Positions 50,607-60,650 of a stretch of DNA of 64,000 nucleotides are shown here, piece after piece. Source of the stretch: Nodosilinea sp. FACHB-141 (GTDB lineage Bacteria > Cyanobacteriota > Cyanobacteriia > Phormidesmidales > Phormidesmidaceae); contig NZ_JACJPP010000011.1 of assembly GCF_014696135.1 (NCBI RefSeq), positions 823,197 through 887,196 of the forward strand. The letters are read 5' to 3'. The position numbers were made by a program, and so were the translations under genes. Under the pieces are notes generated by a model. That model worked only from the letters and a program-made list of their open reading frames with translations, did not search any database and was not told the DNA's origin. Positions within the stretch are counted from its first letter, which is position 1, and every line of letters starts with the position of its first letter.

Positions 50607-50645
50607 CTAAAAAGCCGAGGGTTACAGTAACCCTCGGCTTTTTAG
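50607..50645. terminator. Strong bidirectional terminator
   Basis: CTAAAAAGCCGAGGGTTAC (50607-50625) pairs perfectly with GTAACCCTCGGCTTTTTAG (50627-50645); A and T runs on both strands. Ends the plus-strand gene at 50515 and the minus-strand rpaA-type gene. Confidence 0.92.
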
Positions 50646-50746
50646 GCGTCTACTTATATATGAGCCTTTTCTACCTCAATTGGAGCCTGAGGCAATAGAC
50701 AAGCATTGGACAGAAGACCGAGAGCCCCATATCCTTTAGACCGGCT

Positions 50747-51460
50747 TTATTCTACAGTGACAGCGGGCAGCTCTAGGCAGTAGCCAGCTCCGTAGACGGT
50801 CTTAATGAATTTAGGGTGCCGGGGATCAGGCTCTAGTTTGGTGCGCAGGTGCCGTACGTGAACTCGAATGGTTTCGATATCGTCGTTAGGCTCATAGCCC
50901 CAGACCTCTTGCAAGATTTGGCTAGGAGATACGGTCTGACCATGGCGCTGGAGCAGGCAGTGCAGCAGCTCAAACTCCAGATGGGTCAGTTTGACGGTGC
51001 CGTCAAACCAAATTGCTTCGTAGCGCTCAGGAATCAGAGTAAGGGGGCCATAGTTAAGAATTTCGCTGTGTTTGGCCGCCTGAGGAATGCGATCGGTGCG
51101 GCGCAGCAGAGCGCGCACTCGCGCCAGCATTTCATCTAGCTCAAAGGGTTTAGTGAGGTAGTCGTCGGCCCCAGCATTAAAGCCATCAACCTTATCTTGG
51201 GTCTGCGACAGGGCCGTGAGCATGAGCACAGGAATTTCGGCGGTGCGGCGATCGCGGCGGAGGCGCTGGCACACGGTTAGCCCGTCCACCTTAGGCAGCA
51301 TCAGGTCGAGCATGATCAAATCAGGCAGCAGCTGCACGGCTAGGGCCTGGCCCTTAATACCATCCCCAGCCTGGTTGACGTCGTAGCCTGCCATTTCCAA
51401 ATTGACGGAAACGAGCTCCGCGATCGCAGGATCATCATCAATGACAAGAATACGAGGCAT
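50747..51460 (-). CDS. rpaA: OmpR-family response regulator, RpaA-type
   Basis: 237 aa from the ATG at 51460 (a TTG at 51466 is an unlikely longer start). Receiver with [20 protein letters not shown], acceptor D52 in [10 protein letters not shown] and K104 in [10 protein letters not shown]; winged-helix end with [20 protein letters not shown] and [20 protein letters not shown]. The stretch [20 protein letters not shown] is typical of cyanobacterial RpaA, the circadian output regulator paired with SasA. RpaB differs in this segment. Assignment is from memory of the family. Confidence 0.8.
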   Translation of the reverse strand: MPRILVIDDDPAIAELVSVNLEMAGYDVNQAGDGIKGQALAVQLLPDLIMLDLMLPKVDGLTVCQRLRRDRRTAEIPVLMLTALSQTQDKVDGFNAGADDYLTKPFELDEMLARVRALLRRTDRIPQAAKHSEILNYGPLTLIPERYEAIWFDGTVKLTHLEFELLHCLLQRHGQTVSPSQILQEVWGYEPNDDIETIRVHVRHLRTKLEPDPRHPKFIKTVYGAGYCLELPAVTVE

Positions 51461-51745
51461 TACCAACTAGACCTGACAACCCTAAAACAACACTGACTCA
51501 GCTAGAGGCAAGCCACAAAGCTTTGAGTAGCCTAGCATCACAACGTAAAGAGCCGTGTCGGAATAATACAATTCCTCGATAAATTATAAGCAGAACCCTT
51601 AAATTTCCTTAAGTAAATCGGGTTACAGCCTTCTGAGCTTAAGGTTTCCTTTAGATTTCGAAGCGATCCTATCTCCTTTTGCCAGATCCCCAAAGGGACA
51701 TTGGCGCAGAAGAGTGACTGCCTGTACTGACTATTAATCTAGAAA

Positions 51746-51817
51746 CTCCCCAGGTAGGATTCGAACCTACGACCAATCGGTTAACAGCCGACCGCTCTAC
51801 CACTGAGCTACTGAGGA
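51746..51817 (-). tRNA. tRNA-Asn (GTT)
   Basis: 72 nt on the minus strand, TCCTCAG acceptor paired to CTGGGGA; D arm AGCTCAGTGGTAGAGC; anticodon GTT in CTGTTAA; T arm GTAGGTTCGAATCCTAC. Discriminator G. No encoded CCA. Confidence 0.95.
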
Positions 51818-52025
51818 TTAACTGCGAAGCTCGCGAAGCTTATATTAACGATAAGTGTGCAACCTTGACAACCCTCCAATGAAAATTTTTGGGACAATTT
51901 TAGATCGGAACGGTTAGCGGTCATTCTGATGCTGGCTTGGGGCTTCAACCTCATGCCAAATTTTCATGCTGCCATTGTGGGCCACTCATGGTATAGTCAA
52001 AGACTGTGTCGAAATTGTGGTAACC

Positions 52026-52223
52026 ATGCCCAAGCTTAAGTCTCGCAAAGCTGCCGCTAAGCGCTTTCGTCGCAGTGGCAGCGGCAAAATCATGCGTCGC
52101 AAGGCGTTCAAGAACCACATGTTGCAGCACAAAAATGCTGAGCGTCGTTCTCGTCTGTCTAAGATTGCCTTAGTGTCGGAAGAAGACGCTCCCAACGTGG
52201 AGCTAATGTTGCCCTACCTCTAG
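52026..52223 (+). CDS. rpmI: 50S ribosomal protein L35
   Basis: 65 aa from the ATG at 52026; the frame is open to 51966 but L35 begins [20 protein letters not shown]. Continues [20 protein letters not shown] and the end LMLPYL. Highly basic. Forms the conserved rpmI-rplT pair with the gene 55 bases downstream; infC is not adjacent. Confidence 0.97.
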   Translation: MPKLKSRKAAAKRFRRSGSGKIMRRKAFKNHMLQHKNAERRSRLSKIALVSEEDAPNVELMLPYL

Positions 52224-52278
52224 GTAAGGGACTTTGAGTCTGCTAGTAGTCATTAATAGTTCCAAGGGTTAAACAGTC

Positions 52279-52629
52279 ATGGCACGTGTCAAGCGCGGCA
52301 ACGTAGCACGCAAGCGCCGCAACAAAATTCTCAAGCTAGCCAAAGGGTTTAGAGGGTCGCACTCTAAGCTGTTTCGCACAGCCAATCAGCAGGTGATGAA
52401 GGCGCTGCGATACGCCTACCGCGATCGCCGCAACCGGAAGCGCGATTTTCGCCGCCTGTGGATCACCCGCATCAACGCGGCTTCTCGCATGCACGGTTTG
52501 AGCTATAGCCAGCTAATTGGTCAGCTCAAGAAAGCTAATATCGACATCAACCGCAAAATGCTGGCCCAAATGGCTGTGCTCGATCCCGATGGGTTTGCGA
52601 AAGTGGTTGAAGTTGCCAACCAATCTTAG
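52279..52629 (+). CDS. rplT: 50S ribosomal protein L20
   Basis: 116 aa: [20 protein letters not shown], then [20 protein letters not shown], then [20 protein letters not shown]. Standard L20. In bacteria L20 can repress its own operon by binding the leader; no such structure was verified here. Confidence 0.97.
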   Translation: MARVKRGNVARKRRNKILKLAKGFRGSHSKLFRTANQQVMKALRYAYRDRRNRKRDFRRLWITRINAASRMHGLSYSQLIGQLKKANIDINRKMLAQMAVLDPDGFAKVVEVANQS

Positions 52630-52678
52630 AGATTGGCCCAGACAGTAGGGGCAGTCGTAGTTTAGGCACGGCCGCACC

Positions 52679-53446
52679 ATGACATGGAACTGGCTTGGGT
52701 TTGGTTTAGCACTGGGGGCGCAGCTGGCTGTGCTCCCAGTTTTTGCTGCGGATCTTGACACCATTCGTGCTCGCGGGCACCTGGTGGTAGCGGTGCGGGA
52801 TGGCTGGCAGCCCTTGAGTTTTCGCGATCGCGAAGGCGACCTGGTCGGTTTAGAAATTGACCTGGCCCACGGGCTGGCGACGGCAATTTTTTCTGACCCA
52901 GCGGCGGTTGAGTTTGTGGTAGTGCCCAACGGCGATCGCCTGCCGGCAGTGCTGGAAGATCGCGCTGACGTAGCGATCGCCGGCCTGACCCTGACTTCCG
53001 GTCGCCAACGGCTTGTGAGCTTTAGCCCACCCTATTACCTCGACGGAGCCGCTGTTCTGGTGCGCGATCCCCAGGTGCAGAGCCTAAGCGACCTCCAGCG
53101 CCAGCGGCTAGGGGTGCTTCAGGGGTCAAGTACTGTGGCGATAGTGCGCTATCTGCTGCCGCTAGCTATCCTCACCCCGCTAAACAGCTATCAAGATGCT
53201 TTCGATCGCCTCAGCACCGGCCAAATTGACGGCTTTGCTGGTGATGTGACGGCGCTAAGCGGTTGGCAGCAGGCCCACAGCGGCTACTATTTGGTGCCCA
53301 GTCTGCTGTCAGCTGAACCCCTGGCGATCGCCTTGCCCAAGGGCACTCAGTACAATGAATTACGTAGCCTGGTCAACCAAACCGTCATTGATTGGCACCA
53401 AAACGGCTGGCTAGAAGAACGGACCACCTTCTGGGGGTTGCCCTAG
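52679..53446 (+). CDS. Amino-acid-type periplasmic substrate-binding protein (SBP_bac_3)
   Basis: 255 aa. Signal peptide to about residue 23 (LGAQLAVLPVFA). Family pattern: GHLVVAVRDGWQPLSFRDRE, VGLEIDLAHGLATAIF, VVVPNGDRLPAVLEDRADVA, FSPPYYLDGAAVLV, and LGVLQGSSTVAIVRY. Binds amino acids or related polar ligands in the periplasm. No ABC permease genes are next to it, so the transporter may be elsewhere or the protein may be a sensor or orphan. Starts 50 bases after rplT. Confidence 0.87.
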   Translation: MTWNWLGFGLALGAQLAVLPVFAADLDTIRARGHLVVAVRDGWQPLSFRDREGDLVGLEIDLAHGLATAIFSDPAAVEFVVVPNGDRLPAVLEDRADVAIAGLTLTSGRQRLVSFSPPYYLDGAAVLVRDPQVQSLSDLQRQRLGVLQGSSTVAIVRYLLPLAILTPLNSYQDAFDRLSTGQIDGFAGDVTALSGWQQAHSGYYLVPSLLSAEPLAIALPKGTQYNELRSLVNQTVIDWHQNGWLEERTTFWGLP

Positions 53447-53489
53447 CCATGGCAAGATAAGGTAGTTCTCAAGTGCAGACAAAGACCGC

Positions 53490-54029
53490 ATGGAAAACAG
53501 CAACCTGCTCCTTATTTATCTAGGTATTCTGCTGGCGTTGCTGAGCGTTGCCGCTTTTTTTGTGGTGCGCCAGGTAATCAAGACCCGCCGCATCGAAAGC
53601 ACTCTGGGGAGGCTTCAGTCACGGTTAACCAAAGAAAAGGGCACCGCCCAGGAGTACTACGAGCTGGGCAGTCTATTGCTCGACAAAAAGCTCTACACCC
53701 AGGCCGCCCTCTACCTCCAGCAGGCCATTAAGCAACTGGGTAACGACGAAGCCGAAAACGCCGCCGTGGTTTACAACGCCCTGGGCTACTCCTACTTCGC
53801 TCAAGACCAGTATGACCTGGCTATTCGCAACTATAAAGAAGCGCTCAAAATTTCGCCCGAGTACGTCACCGCCCTCAACAACCTAGGCCACAGCTACGAG
53901 CGCAAGCAGCTCACCACCCAGGCCCTGGAGATGTACGAAGCCGCATTGGCCCTCGAACCCAAAAACTCCACCGCCCGTCGTCGCTTCGACTCGCTCAAAA
54001 AGCGTGTTGCTCCCGCCGAAAAATCTTAG
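53490..54029 (+). CDS. Membrane-anchored TPR protein
   Basis: 179 aa. N-terminal membrane helix (~6-27; LLIYLGILLALLSVAAFFVV). Then TPR units: AQEYYELGSLLLDKKLYTQA, VVYNALGYSYFAQDQYDLAI, and ALNNLGHSYERKQLTTQALE. Similar short cyanobacterial TPR proteins assist photosystem assembly (Ycf37 type), which may apply here but is not proved. Confidence 0.88.
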   Translation: MENSNLLLIYLGILLALLSVAAFFVVRQVIKTRRIESTLGRLQSRLTKEKGTAQEYYELGSLLLDKKLYTQAALYLQQAIKQLGNDEAENAAVVYNALGYSYFAQDQYDLAIRNYKEALKISPEYVTALNNLGHSYERKQLTTQALEMYEAALALEPKNSTARRRFDSLKKRVAPAEKS

Positions 54030-54189
54030 CTGTAGGGCCAACTTTCTCGGGCTCAGCCTTCTTCTAGGCAGGCGTTATGAAAATACAATCTTTAGGGTAT
54101 ATAAGTAGGTATAGGGATCCTGCTAGGCCAGGATATTGCACCGATACTCTACCTCTTTCTGCTCTTCATTGTTTTTCAGGGAGTGGTTT

Positions 54190-54351
54190 ATGCGCCTCGA
54201 TACTGGTACTCCGCTTACTCGGCTTTTTTCAGCGCTAGTGACTATTTTAGCGCTGCTAGCTTTTGGTTTCGTGGCCTGGAAGGCGTTTGACGTCTGGCGT
54301 TCTGACCCGGCGGTGGAAGGCATTCAGGATATTTTGCAACCCAAGCAGTAA
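54190..54351 (+). CDS. Small single-pass membrane protein
   Basis: 53 aa from the ATG at 54190 (GGGAG 6 bases upstream; the longer frame adds 18 residues). One membrane helix (LFSALVTILALLAFGFVAWK), then a short polar tail DVWRSDPAVEGIQDIL. No family recognised. Lies just before thiE, 60 bases apart. Confidence 0.65.
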   Translation: MRLDTGTPLTRLFSALVTILALLAFGFVAWKAFDVWRSDPAVEGIQDILQPKQ

Positions 54352-54410
54352 CGCCACTGCCTAGCCCTTGCCTGGTAGGATGTGGAGGTTCTTTGCCCCA
54401 CAGTGTTTCC

Positions 54411-55496
54411 ATGCCGGAGCTAACCGGGCTGCCAGCGCTGCCCAATCATGCTGATGCGGCCGTTTACCGCATTCTCGATGCCAACCTCGATCGCGCCCGC
54501 GAAGGGCTACGCGTTATTGAAGAGTGGTGCCGCTTTGGACTGAATAACTCAGCTCAAACCGAGCAGCTTAAGCACCTGCGGCAAACCTTGGCTCAATGGC
54601 ATGCCCCTGAGCTGCGCCTGTGCCGCGACACCCCTGGCGACCCTGGCACTGCCCTAACTCACTCCCAAGAGGCCGAGCGCACTAATGTGACAGCGGTGCT
54701 CCAGGCCAATTTTTGCCGGGTGCAAGAGGCCCTACGAGCTTTAGAAGAATACGGCAAGCTCTACCGTGATGACCTGGCAGCAGGGTCTAAGGCCATGCGC
54801 TACCAGGTTTACGCTCTGGAGAGCGAAATTCTTGGCGGTCATCGGCTTCAGCGGCTGCGCCAGGGCTTGACTTATCTGGTGACATCGCCCTGCGATCGCC
54901 TGCTGCCCATTGTCGAAGCTGCGCTGCAGGGAGGCATTGCCCTGGTGCAGTACCGCGACAAAGATACAGATGACTACCTGCGGTTAGAGCTGGCCCAAAA
55001 ACTGAAGGATCTGTGCCACCGCTACGGAGCGCTATTTTTAATCAACGATCGCGTCGATCTCGCCCTAGCTGTGGAAGCTGACGGCGTTCACCTGGGACAA
55101 ACCGACCTGCCCGTCTTCACCGCCCGCCAGTTGCTGGGCAATCAGCGCATCATTGGTCGCTCGACCACTAGCCCTGACGAAATGCAGCGAGCGATCGCCG
55201 AAGGTGCCGACTACATCGGCGTTGGCCCAGTCTATACCACCCCAACCAAACCCGGCAAAGCTGCCGCTGGCCTCGACTACGTGCGCTATGCCGCTGAGCA
55301 CGCCACCGTGCCCTGGTATGCGATCGGCGGCATCAACACCGAAAATCTAAGCGAAGTGTTGCAGACCGGAGCCGAGCGAGTTGCCGTCGTGCGGGCGCTG
55401 ATCGAAGCCGAAAACCCTACCCTGATTGCCCAGTACTTTGCTGCTCAAACCAACCACCGTCGAGCCTTTCACACCGTCGCCGCGTCAACTGGTTGA
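54411..55496 (+). CDS. thiE: Thiamine phosphate synthase with cyanobacterial N-terminal domain
   Basis: 361 aa from ATG 54411; a TTG at 54393 with GGAGG 4 bases upstream is an alternative start (367 aa). N-terminal helical ThiE-associated domain (~1-140; RILDANLDRAREGLRVIEEW). C-terminal ThiE barrel: VQYRDKDTDDYLRLELAQKL, LINDRVDLALAVEADGVHLG, YIGVGPVYTTPTKPGKAAAG and AIGGINTENLSEVLQTGAE. Joins HMP-PP and THZ-P into thiamine phosphate. thiS follows closely, so the pair may be an operon. No TPP riboswitch was recognised in the short leader. Confidence 0.95.
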   Translation: MPELTGLPALPNHADAAVYRILDANLDRAREGLRVIEEWCRFGLNNSAQTEQLKHLRQTLAQWHAPELRLCRDTPGDPGTALTHSQEAERTNVTAVLQANFCRVQEALRALEEYGKLYRDDLAAGSKAMRYQVYALESEILGGHRLQRLRQGLTYLVTSPCDRLLPIVEAALQGGIALVQYRDKDTDDYLRLELAQKLKDLCHRYGALFLINDRVDLALAVEADGVHLGQTDLPVFTARQLLGNQRIIGRSTTSPDEMQRAIAEGADYIGVGPVYTTPTKPGKAAAGLDYVRYAAEHATVPWYAIGGINTENLSEVLQTGAERVAVVRALIEAENPTLIAQYFAAQTNHRRAFHTVAASTG

Positions 55497-55546
55497 CCGG
55501 CTATCAAGCGGATTGACTGTCGTCAACAACAAGGTTTGAGGTGCAA

Positions 55547-55610
55547 GGTATAGGGTCTAAGGTTGCCATGCATTCCTAAACCCTATCCCTGATCCCTTAC
55601 ACCCTATACC
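55547..55610. repeat. Inverted repeat between thiE and thiS
   Basis: GGTATAGGGT (55547-55556) and ACCCTATACC (55601-55610), with several related GTATAGGG/CCCTATAC copies inside and around. A cyanobacterial short-repeat type, not a clear terminator. Confidence 0.5.
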
Positions 55611-55620
55611 CGACTTCCCC

Positions 55621-55845
55621 ATGATCGATCCCACCACCGATAACTTTCATCTTCTCGTCAATGGCGAATCTCAGCCCTGCGCTTCTGGTACGCTGCTGCC
55701 CAATTTTCTAGAATCATTAGGTATGAATCCTCGTCTGGTGGCGGTGGAGTACAACGGCGAAATTCTTCATCGCCAGTTGTGGGAAACTACCTACCTGCGT
55801 CCCAATGACAGACTGGAAATCGTCACTATTGTCGGAGGCGGTTAG
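55621..55845 (+). CDS. thiS: Sulfur carrier protein ThiS
   Basis: 74 aa, ubiquitin-like fold: FHLLVNGESQPCASGTLLPN at start and LRPNDRLEIVTIVGGG at the end. The C-terminal Gly-Gly is adenylated and thiocarboxylated to give sulfur to the thiazole of thiamine. Slightly longer N terminus than E. coli ThiS. Follows thiE by 124 bases. Confidence 0.96.
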   Translation: MIDPTTDNFHLLVNGESQPCASGTLLPNFLESLGMNPRLVAVEYNGEILHRQLWETTYLRPNDRLEIVTIVGGG

Positions 55846-55949
55846 GGCCTCTAGGTACGGGTTTCCACCGCTAGTTTGCCAAGCAGCAGCAGCACTTCGC
55901 GTTACATTAAAGACATAAAGCACTCCACGTTAGCACCCGGTTTTACGCG

Positions 55950-56897
55950 ATGGTTAAACAACTTTTTCAACGCCTCAAGCCGTTTTTGAAGCCCCTAATG
56001 GCCGTGGTTTTGGCCGTAGTTTTGGTGTTTGGCACCGCTCAGGGTGCCTGGGCCGCTGCAGGTGGCCGCATGGGAGGCGGTAGCTTCCGGGCTCCGGCTC
56101 CTCGCATGAGTCCGGCCCCTCGCACCTACGCTCCCGGTGGCGGTGGCGGCTACTATCCCGGCGGTGGCTTTGGCTTTCCGTTTTTATTCCCCTTCATTGG
56201 CATTGGGGGTGGTTTTGGCGGGTTGTTTACCCTGCTGATTTTCATTGCCATCGCCAATGTAGTGGTGCGTGGCCTCAGGGGCGCAACTGCTGGTGACGAC
56301 TACGACTATGCTGCTCCTGCTAGCAGCAACCCGCCGGTGTCTATTGCCAAACTCCAGGTAGGGCTACTGGCCGATGCCCGCGCTCTGCAAGACGACCTCA
56401 ACCGTCTGGCAACTACGGCTGATACCGGTACCTCCCAAGGTTTAGCCAAGCTGCTGCAAGAAACTACTCTGGCCCTGCTGCGCCACCCGGACTACTGGGC
56501 CTACGCTGCCGGCGAAGAAAAGCAAACCCGCCTGCTCAGCGCTGAGCAAGAGTTTAACCGCTATACCCTCTCGGCCCGCAGCCAGTTTAGTGCCGAAACT
56601 CTGTCTAACGTCAACAACCAGCTTACTCAAGCTGAGCCCCAGGCTTTGCTGACGGGCGACACCGACCAGGCTCCCGGCGAATACATTCTCGCTACGGTGG
56701 TTGTAGCAACCCAGGGCAAGCTTGACCTGCCTAAGGTTTACTCCTCGGCTGACTTACGCCAGGCCCTCAACCAGATTGGTGCAGTCTCCGGTGAGAACCT
56801 GCTAGCTGTGGAAGTCCTTTGGACGCCTCAGCAGTCGGGAGAGACCCTCAGCGGTGATGAGCTGATTGCTCAGTACCCAGAGCTGAAGCTGATTTAG
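55950..56897 (+). CDS. DUF1517 membrane protein
   Basis: 315 aa. Signal peptide or membrane segment at ~16-36 (AVVLAVVLVFGTAQGAWAAA), then Gly-rich SFRAPAPRMSP and YPGGGFGFPFLFPFIGIGGG, a second membrane helix (LFTLLIFIAIANVVVRGLRG, ~88-107) and a conserved cytosolic-type domain (LQVGLLADARALQDDLNRLA, then EYILATVVVATQGKLDLP). Conserved in cyanobacteria and chloroplasts; role unknown, likely in thylakoid or envelope membranes. Followed by a strong terminator. Confidence 0.92.
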   Translation: MVKQLFQRLKPFLKPLMAVVLAVVLVFGTAQGAWAAAGGRMGGGSFRAPAPRMSPAPRTYAPGGGGGYYPGGGFGFPFLFPFIGIGGGFGGLFTLLIFIAIANVVVRGLRGATAGDDYDYAAPASSNPPVSIAKLQVGLLADARALQDDLNRLATTADTGTSQGLAKLLQETTLALLRHPDYWAYAAGEEKQTRLLSAEQEFNRYTLSARSQFSAETLSNVNNQLTQAEPQALLTGDTDQAPGEYILATVVVATQGKLDLPKVYSSADLRQALNQIGAVSGENLLAVEVLWTPQQSGETLSGDELIAQYPELKLI

Positions 56898-56916
56898 ATT
56901 GCTTTTTAACTTCCAC

Positions 56917-56948
56917 AAAAAAGCCCTTTGAAAACAAAGGGCTTTTTT
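56917..56948 (+). terminator. Rho-independent terminator after DUF1517 gene
   Basis: AAAAAAGCCCTTTG (56917-56930), AAAA loop, CAAAGGGCTTTTTT (56935-56948). Perfect 14-bp stem with T run. Confidence 0.95.
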
Positions 56949-57083
56949 GTGTTTATGGAATCCGGTGGTTAAGCGAAGTCAAAGCCACCGCTATGCTTGG
57001 GAAGACCTCCTAGGGTCAATTCTGTTCAGGTGGCCCCGCAGGAGAGGGCATGAACTCTTGGGAGAATCCAGCGGGATACGGCT

Positions 57084-57707
57084 CTATCGTTGAAACCAGT
57101 TCTGAAGCAGCTCAGGCGATCGCCACAGTAAGTAACCCGCGAGGCCAAAGGTAGCGGTGATCAGCCCTGTGGCCACGTAGCCCAAAATCATTACCACCCC
57201 ATCGGCTTCGAGGGTAGCCACCACAAAGATCAAAATGCCAACCGTGGGGATGGGATTGGTAAAGGGAATTGGACTCATCAACAGCAGCGTTAGCCAGCTA
57301 ATACACAACCCGTTGATGTGCCAAACCGAAGGGTTGTTGGCCAGCCCCAGCATGCGAGGCCGCACGAACCGCTCGGTGATACGAGTCACCCGCTTGAGAT
57401 TGCTGAGCACCGTTTTAGCCAGCACCGACGGGAACTGAAACTGGGCCACTCGTCGGGGCAGCCAGGGCGATCGCCGCCCCACCGCCATCTGCAGCGACAG
57501 CAGCAGACAGGCCGACCCCAAAATGGTGGTAAACCCCGGCGGCATGGGGAACAGGAACGGCAGCACCAGCAGCCCAATCACCAGGGAAAAGCCCCGCTCG
57601 GCGGTTTCGTTGAGCACATGGGAAAGGGTGAGCGGCTGCTCGGCTATGCGCTCTAGCAAGGCCTTGATTTCCTGAGAAAAGTGGAGTTGAGGAGGATCAG
57701 AATCCAT
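57084..57707 (-). CDS. ExoD-family exopolysaccharide synthesis protein
   Basis: 207 aa with about four membrane helices. Family pattern: TLSHVLNETAERGFSLVIGL, LLVLPFLFPMPPGFTTILGS and GRRSPWLPRRV, with a C-terminal membrane pair. ExoD proteins influence exopolysaccharide production in rhizobia; mechanism unknown. Starts 23 bases after the P-ATPase stop on the same strand, so probably cotranscribed. Confidence 0.9.
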   Translation of the reverse strand: MDSDPPQLHFSQEIKALLERIAEQPLTLSHVLNETAERGFSLVIGLLVLPFLFPMPPGFTTILGSACLLLSLQMAVGRRSPWLPRRVAQFQFPSVLAKTVLSNLKRVTRITERFVRPRMLGLANNPSVWHINGLCISWLTLLLMSPIPFTNPIPTVGILIFVVATLEADGVVMILGYVATGLITATFGLAGYLLWRSPELLQNWFQR

Positions 57708-57730
57708 AGGGGTGAGGAAATTGAGTGGGA

Positions 57731-60559
57731 TTAAAGCACGCGTTTAGACCCATTGGGCAGACTCGGTTGCTTGCGCCGTAGCGACAGTTGAATGACCAGT
57801 TTTTCGATCTCTAGCCAGGCAAACATTAGGGCGCTAAAGCCAAAACAAATCGCCAGTTCTGAGGCTGCTAGGGGATGAAGGCCGAAAAATTGCGCCAGGA
57901 CTGGAACGTACAGTAACAACACTTGCAGGCCGGTGGTGAGTAAAACCGCACCCCATATGTAAGGATTCGACAAAGGATTGAGCTGAGCTGTTAAGCGTGT
58001 GTCTGAGCGAGCTGCCAGGGCGTGGCCCATTTGGGCTAGGCAGAGGGTCGTGAATACCATCGTCTTCCAGGTGTCAGGATGACCGGGATAGCCGGGGGCA
58101 GTGGTATAGCGGTAGGCCCAGCCCATCAGGCCAATCGTCAACACCGCTAGCACAATGCCCACCCGCACCATGTAGGACCCAAGGCCGCGCGCAAAGATGC
58201 TTTCTCGCGGATTGTGGGGTGGACGCTCCATAACGTCGGGTTCGGCGGGTTCCATGGCCAGAGCTAGGGCGGGCACGCCGTCTGTCACTAGGTTCATCCA
58301 CAGAATTTGCAGGGGCGAAAGGGGCACGCCACCCAGACCCATAATTGGGGCGGCGGCAATGGTGAGCACCTCGCCAATGTTGCTGCCCAGAATGTATTTG
58401 ATGAAGCGGCGAATGTTGTCGTAGACCACCCGGCCCTCTTCGGTAGCCGCCACAATGGTGGCAAAGTTGTCGTCGAGCAGCACCATATCGCTGGCTTCTT
58501 TGCTAACGTCGGTGCCGGTGATGCCCATGGCGATGCCAATGTCGGCCTGTTTGAGAGCCGGGGCATCGTTGACGCCGTCGCCGGTCATGGCGACAAATTC
58601 GCCCTGTTTTTGCAGCGCCTGCACAATGCGGAGCTTGTGCTCGGGGGCAACGCGGGCGTAGACGCTGACATCGGGGACGGTGCGTTCCAGTTCCTCAGGG
58701 GAAAGGTGGCTCAGCTCGCGCCCGGTCAGAATGGTGTCGCCGGGTTTGGCAATGCCGAGGGTTTCAGCGATCGCCTTGGCGGTCAGCGGGTGGTCACCCG
58801 TAATCATCACTGGGCGAATGCCGGCCCGCCGACAGTCAACCACGGCGGCACGCACTTCAGGCCGTGGAGCATCCAGCATGCCCACTAGGCCTAACCAGAT
58901 CAGGTTTTGCTCCTCGGGCTCTAGGTTGGCGTTGGGATTAGCTACGACGTTTGTGGGCTTCATGGCAAAGCCCAAAACTCGCAGACCACTGGAGGCCATA
59001 GCGTCGTTGTGGGCCAAAATAGCTTGCCGCTGAGCCTCGGTAAGCGGCACAAGCTGCCCCTCGCCTTGGCTAGTGCTACAACGTTCTAGCACTAGTTCGG
59101 CAGAGCCTTTGGTGAACATTACTTGGGGAGCCAGGGGCCAGGTGGCATCAGCATGGGCCTGCACGACGACGCTCATGCGCTTGCGCTCTGAGGTGAAGGG
59201 CACCTCGCCAATGCGATCGCTCTGTTGGCCCAGCTTCTCTTGATCAAAGCCACCTTTGCCCGCTACGGCCAGCAGTGCCCCCTCGGTAGGGTCACCCAGC
59301 AGGGTCCAAATGCTGCCGGACTGATTGAGGGTAGCGTCGTTGCACAGGGCGCAGGCCATTAGCAACGCCTGGAGGGATGAGTCGGACTGGGGAGCGATGG
59401 CAGACCCATTTTCCAGCAGGTTGCCTACGGGGGCATAGCCCTCGCCGGTCACTTCATACTGGTGTTCTACGGTCTTAACCTGCTGCACCACCATTTTGTT
59501 TTGAGTCAGGGTGCCGGTTTTGTCGGAGCAAATGGTGGTGACCGAGCCCAGGGTTTCTACCGCCGGCAGTTTGCGAATCAGGGCGTGGCGTTTCACCATG
59601 CGCTGGGTGCCCAGGGCCAGAGTGACAGTGATGACGGCGGGCAGACCTTCCGGCACCACAGCAACGGCCATACTGAGGGAAACTTCTAGTAGCTCATCAA
59701 ACAGGCTGAGGTCGCCTGTGCGCAGCAGCCCCGCCACCACCACTAGGGCTACGAGTACCAGTGACCCCGTCACCAGCACATTCCCCAGCTGCGCCATGCG
59801 CTGCTGGAGGGGCGTAGGCTCAGTCTCCACCGACTGAATCAGGGTGGCAATGCGGCCCAGCTCGGTGGTCATCCCCGTTTGGGTGACCAGCACGGTACCG
59901 CGTCCTTGGAGAACTTCGGTGCCTTGGTAGACCAGGTTGAGACGATCGCCCAGGGCAGACTCATCCTCTAAAAGCAGCTCAGGCTGCTTGATCACCGCTT
60001 CGGCTTCGCCAGTCAGGGCAGCTTCGCGCACCTGCAAGTTGGCGGCACTGAGCAAGCGACCATCGGCGGGCACCTGCACTCCTGCTTCTAGCAGCACCAC
60101 ATCGCCCGGCACCAGGGCCTTGGCGTCGATTTCCTGCTCCTGACCCTGGCGAATGGTGCGTACCCGGGGGGAGGTCATGTTTTTGAGGGCAGCCAGGGCT
60201 TTTTCGGCCTTGCTCTCTTGCAGGTAGCCCAAAATGCCGTTTAGTAGCACAATGGCAAAGATCGCGATCGCATCTTTGGGAAAGCCGCCCTCGCGCAGAT
60301 CGAGCACCAGTGACACCAGCGCCACCGCGATCAGCATCAGCAGCATGATGTTTTTGAACTGATCCCACAGAATTTCCCAGGGGCTGCGGGTGGCCCCCTC
60401 CTGAAGCTCGTTGGGGCCATAGACCTGCTGTCGGTGCTCGGCTTCGCTAGGGCTTAGCCCTTCGGGGCTGCTCTCTAACAGCGCGATCGCCCGCTCCGGG
60501 GTGAGGGTATGCCAAAGGTTAGCAGACGCGCTTTTGCTGGGGATGGTGCTTTGGGCCAC
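57731..60559 (-). CDS. P-type Ca2+-ATPase-like cation pump
   Basis: 942 aa, type IIA (SERCA/PMR1-like). Cytosolic TGEA at ~183-186 (TGES in most pumps), PEGLP in membrane helix 4 (303-307), phospho-site SDKTGTLT (D346), nucleotide-domain [31 protein letters not shown] hinge, and helix-6 [19 protein letters not shown] with the Ca2+-binding N, T and D. Both sites support Ca2+ (or Mn2+) specificity. About ten membrane helices. Divergent from the gene at 60651. Confidence 0.93.
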   Translation of the reverse strand: MAQSTIPSKSASANLWHTLTPERAIALLESSPEGLSPSEAEHRQQVYGPNELQEGATRSPWEILWDQFKNIMLLMLIAVALVSLVLDLREGGFPKDAIAIFAIVLLNGILGYLQESKAEKALAALKNMTSPRVRTIRQGQEQEIDAKALVPGDVVLLEAGVQVPADGRLLSAANLQVREAALTGEAEAVIKQPELLLEDESALGDRLNLVYQGTEVLQGRGTVLVTQTGMTTELGRIATLIQSVETEPTPLQQRMAQLGNVLVTGSLVLVALVVVAGLLRTGDLSLFDELLEVSLSMAVAVVPEGLPAVITVTLALGTQRMVKRHALIRKLPAVETLGSVTTICSDKTGTLTQNKMVVQQVKTVEHQYEVTGEGYAPVGNLLENGSAIAPQSDSSLQALLMACALCNDATLNQSGSIWTLLGDPTEGALLAVAGKGGFDQEKLGQQSDRIGEVPFTSERKRMSVVVQAHADATWPLAPQVMFTKGSAELVLERCSTSQGEGQLVPLTEAQRQAILAHNDAMASSGLRVLGFAMKPTNVVANPNANLEPEEQNLIWLGLVGMLDAPRPEVRAAVVDCRRAGIRPVMITGDHPLTAKAIAETLGIAKPGDTILTGRELSHLSPEELERTVPDVSVYARVAPEHKLRIVQALQKQGEFVAMTGDGVNDAPALKQADIGIAMGITGTDVSKEASDMVLLDDNFATIVAATEEGRVVYDNIRRFIKYILGSNIGEVLTIAAAPIMGLGGVPLSPLQILWMNLVTDGVPALALAMEPAEPDVMERPPHNPRESIFARGLGSYMVRVGIVLAVLTIGLMGWAYRYTTAPGYPGHPDTWKTMVFTTLCLAQMGHALAARSDTRLTAQLNPLSNPYIWGAVLLTTGLQVLLLYVPVLAQFFGLHPLAASELAICFGFSALMFAWLEIEKLVIQLSLRRKQPSLPNGSKRVL

Positions 60560-60650
60560 GGGTGCAATTTACCTCAAAAAATCAAGTGCTACTATTCGCC
60601 AGTATCTAGCCTACATTTATAGCACTAATAAATAGTGCAGCTCTGCCTTA

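Noticed and set aside
54352..54410. TPP riboswitch before thiE
   Set aside because: The leader is under 60 bases before the start and lacks the conserved CUGAGA and GACC-type core.
58307..58888. 193-aa plus frame antisense to the P-type ATPase
   Set aside because: Shadow of the conserved GDGVNDAP region; GHADAN-like repeats arise from its codon pattern.
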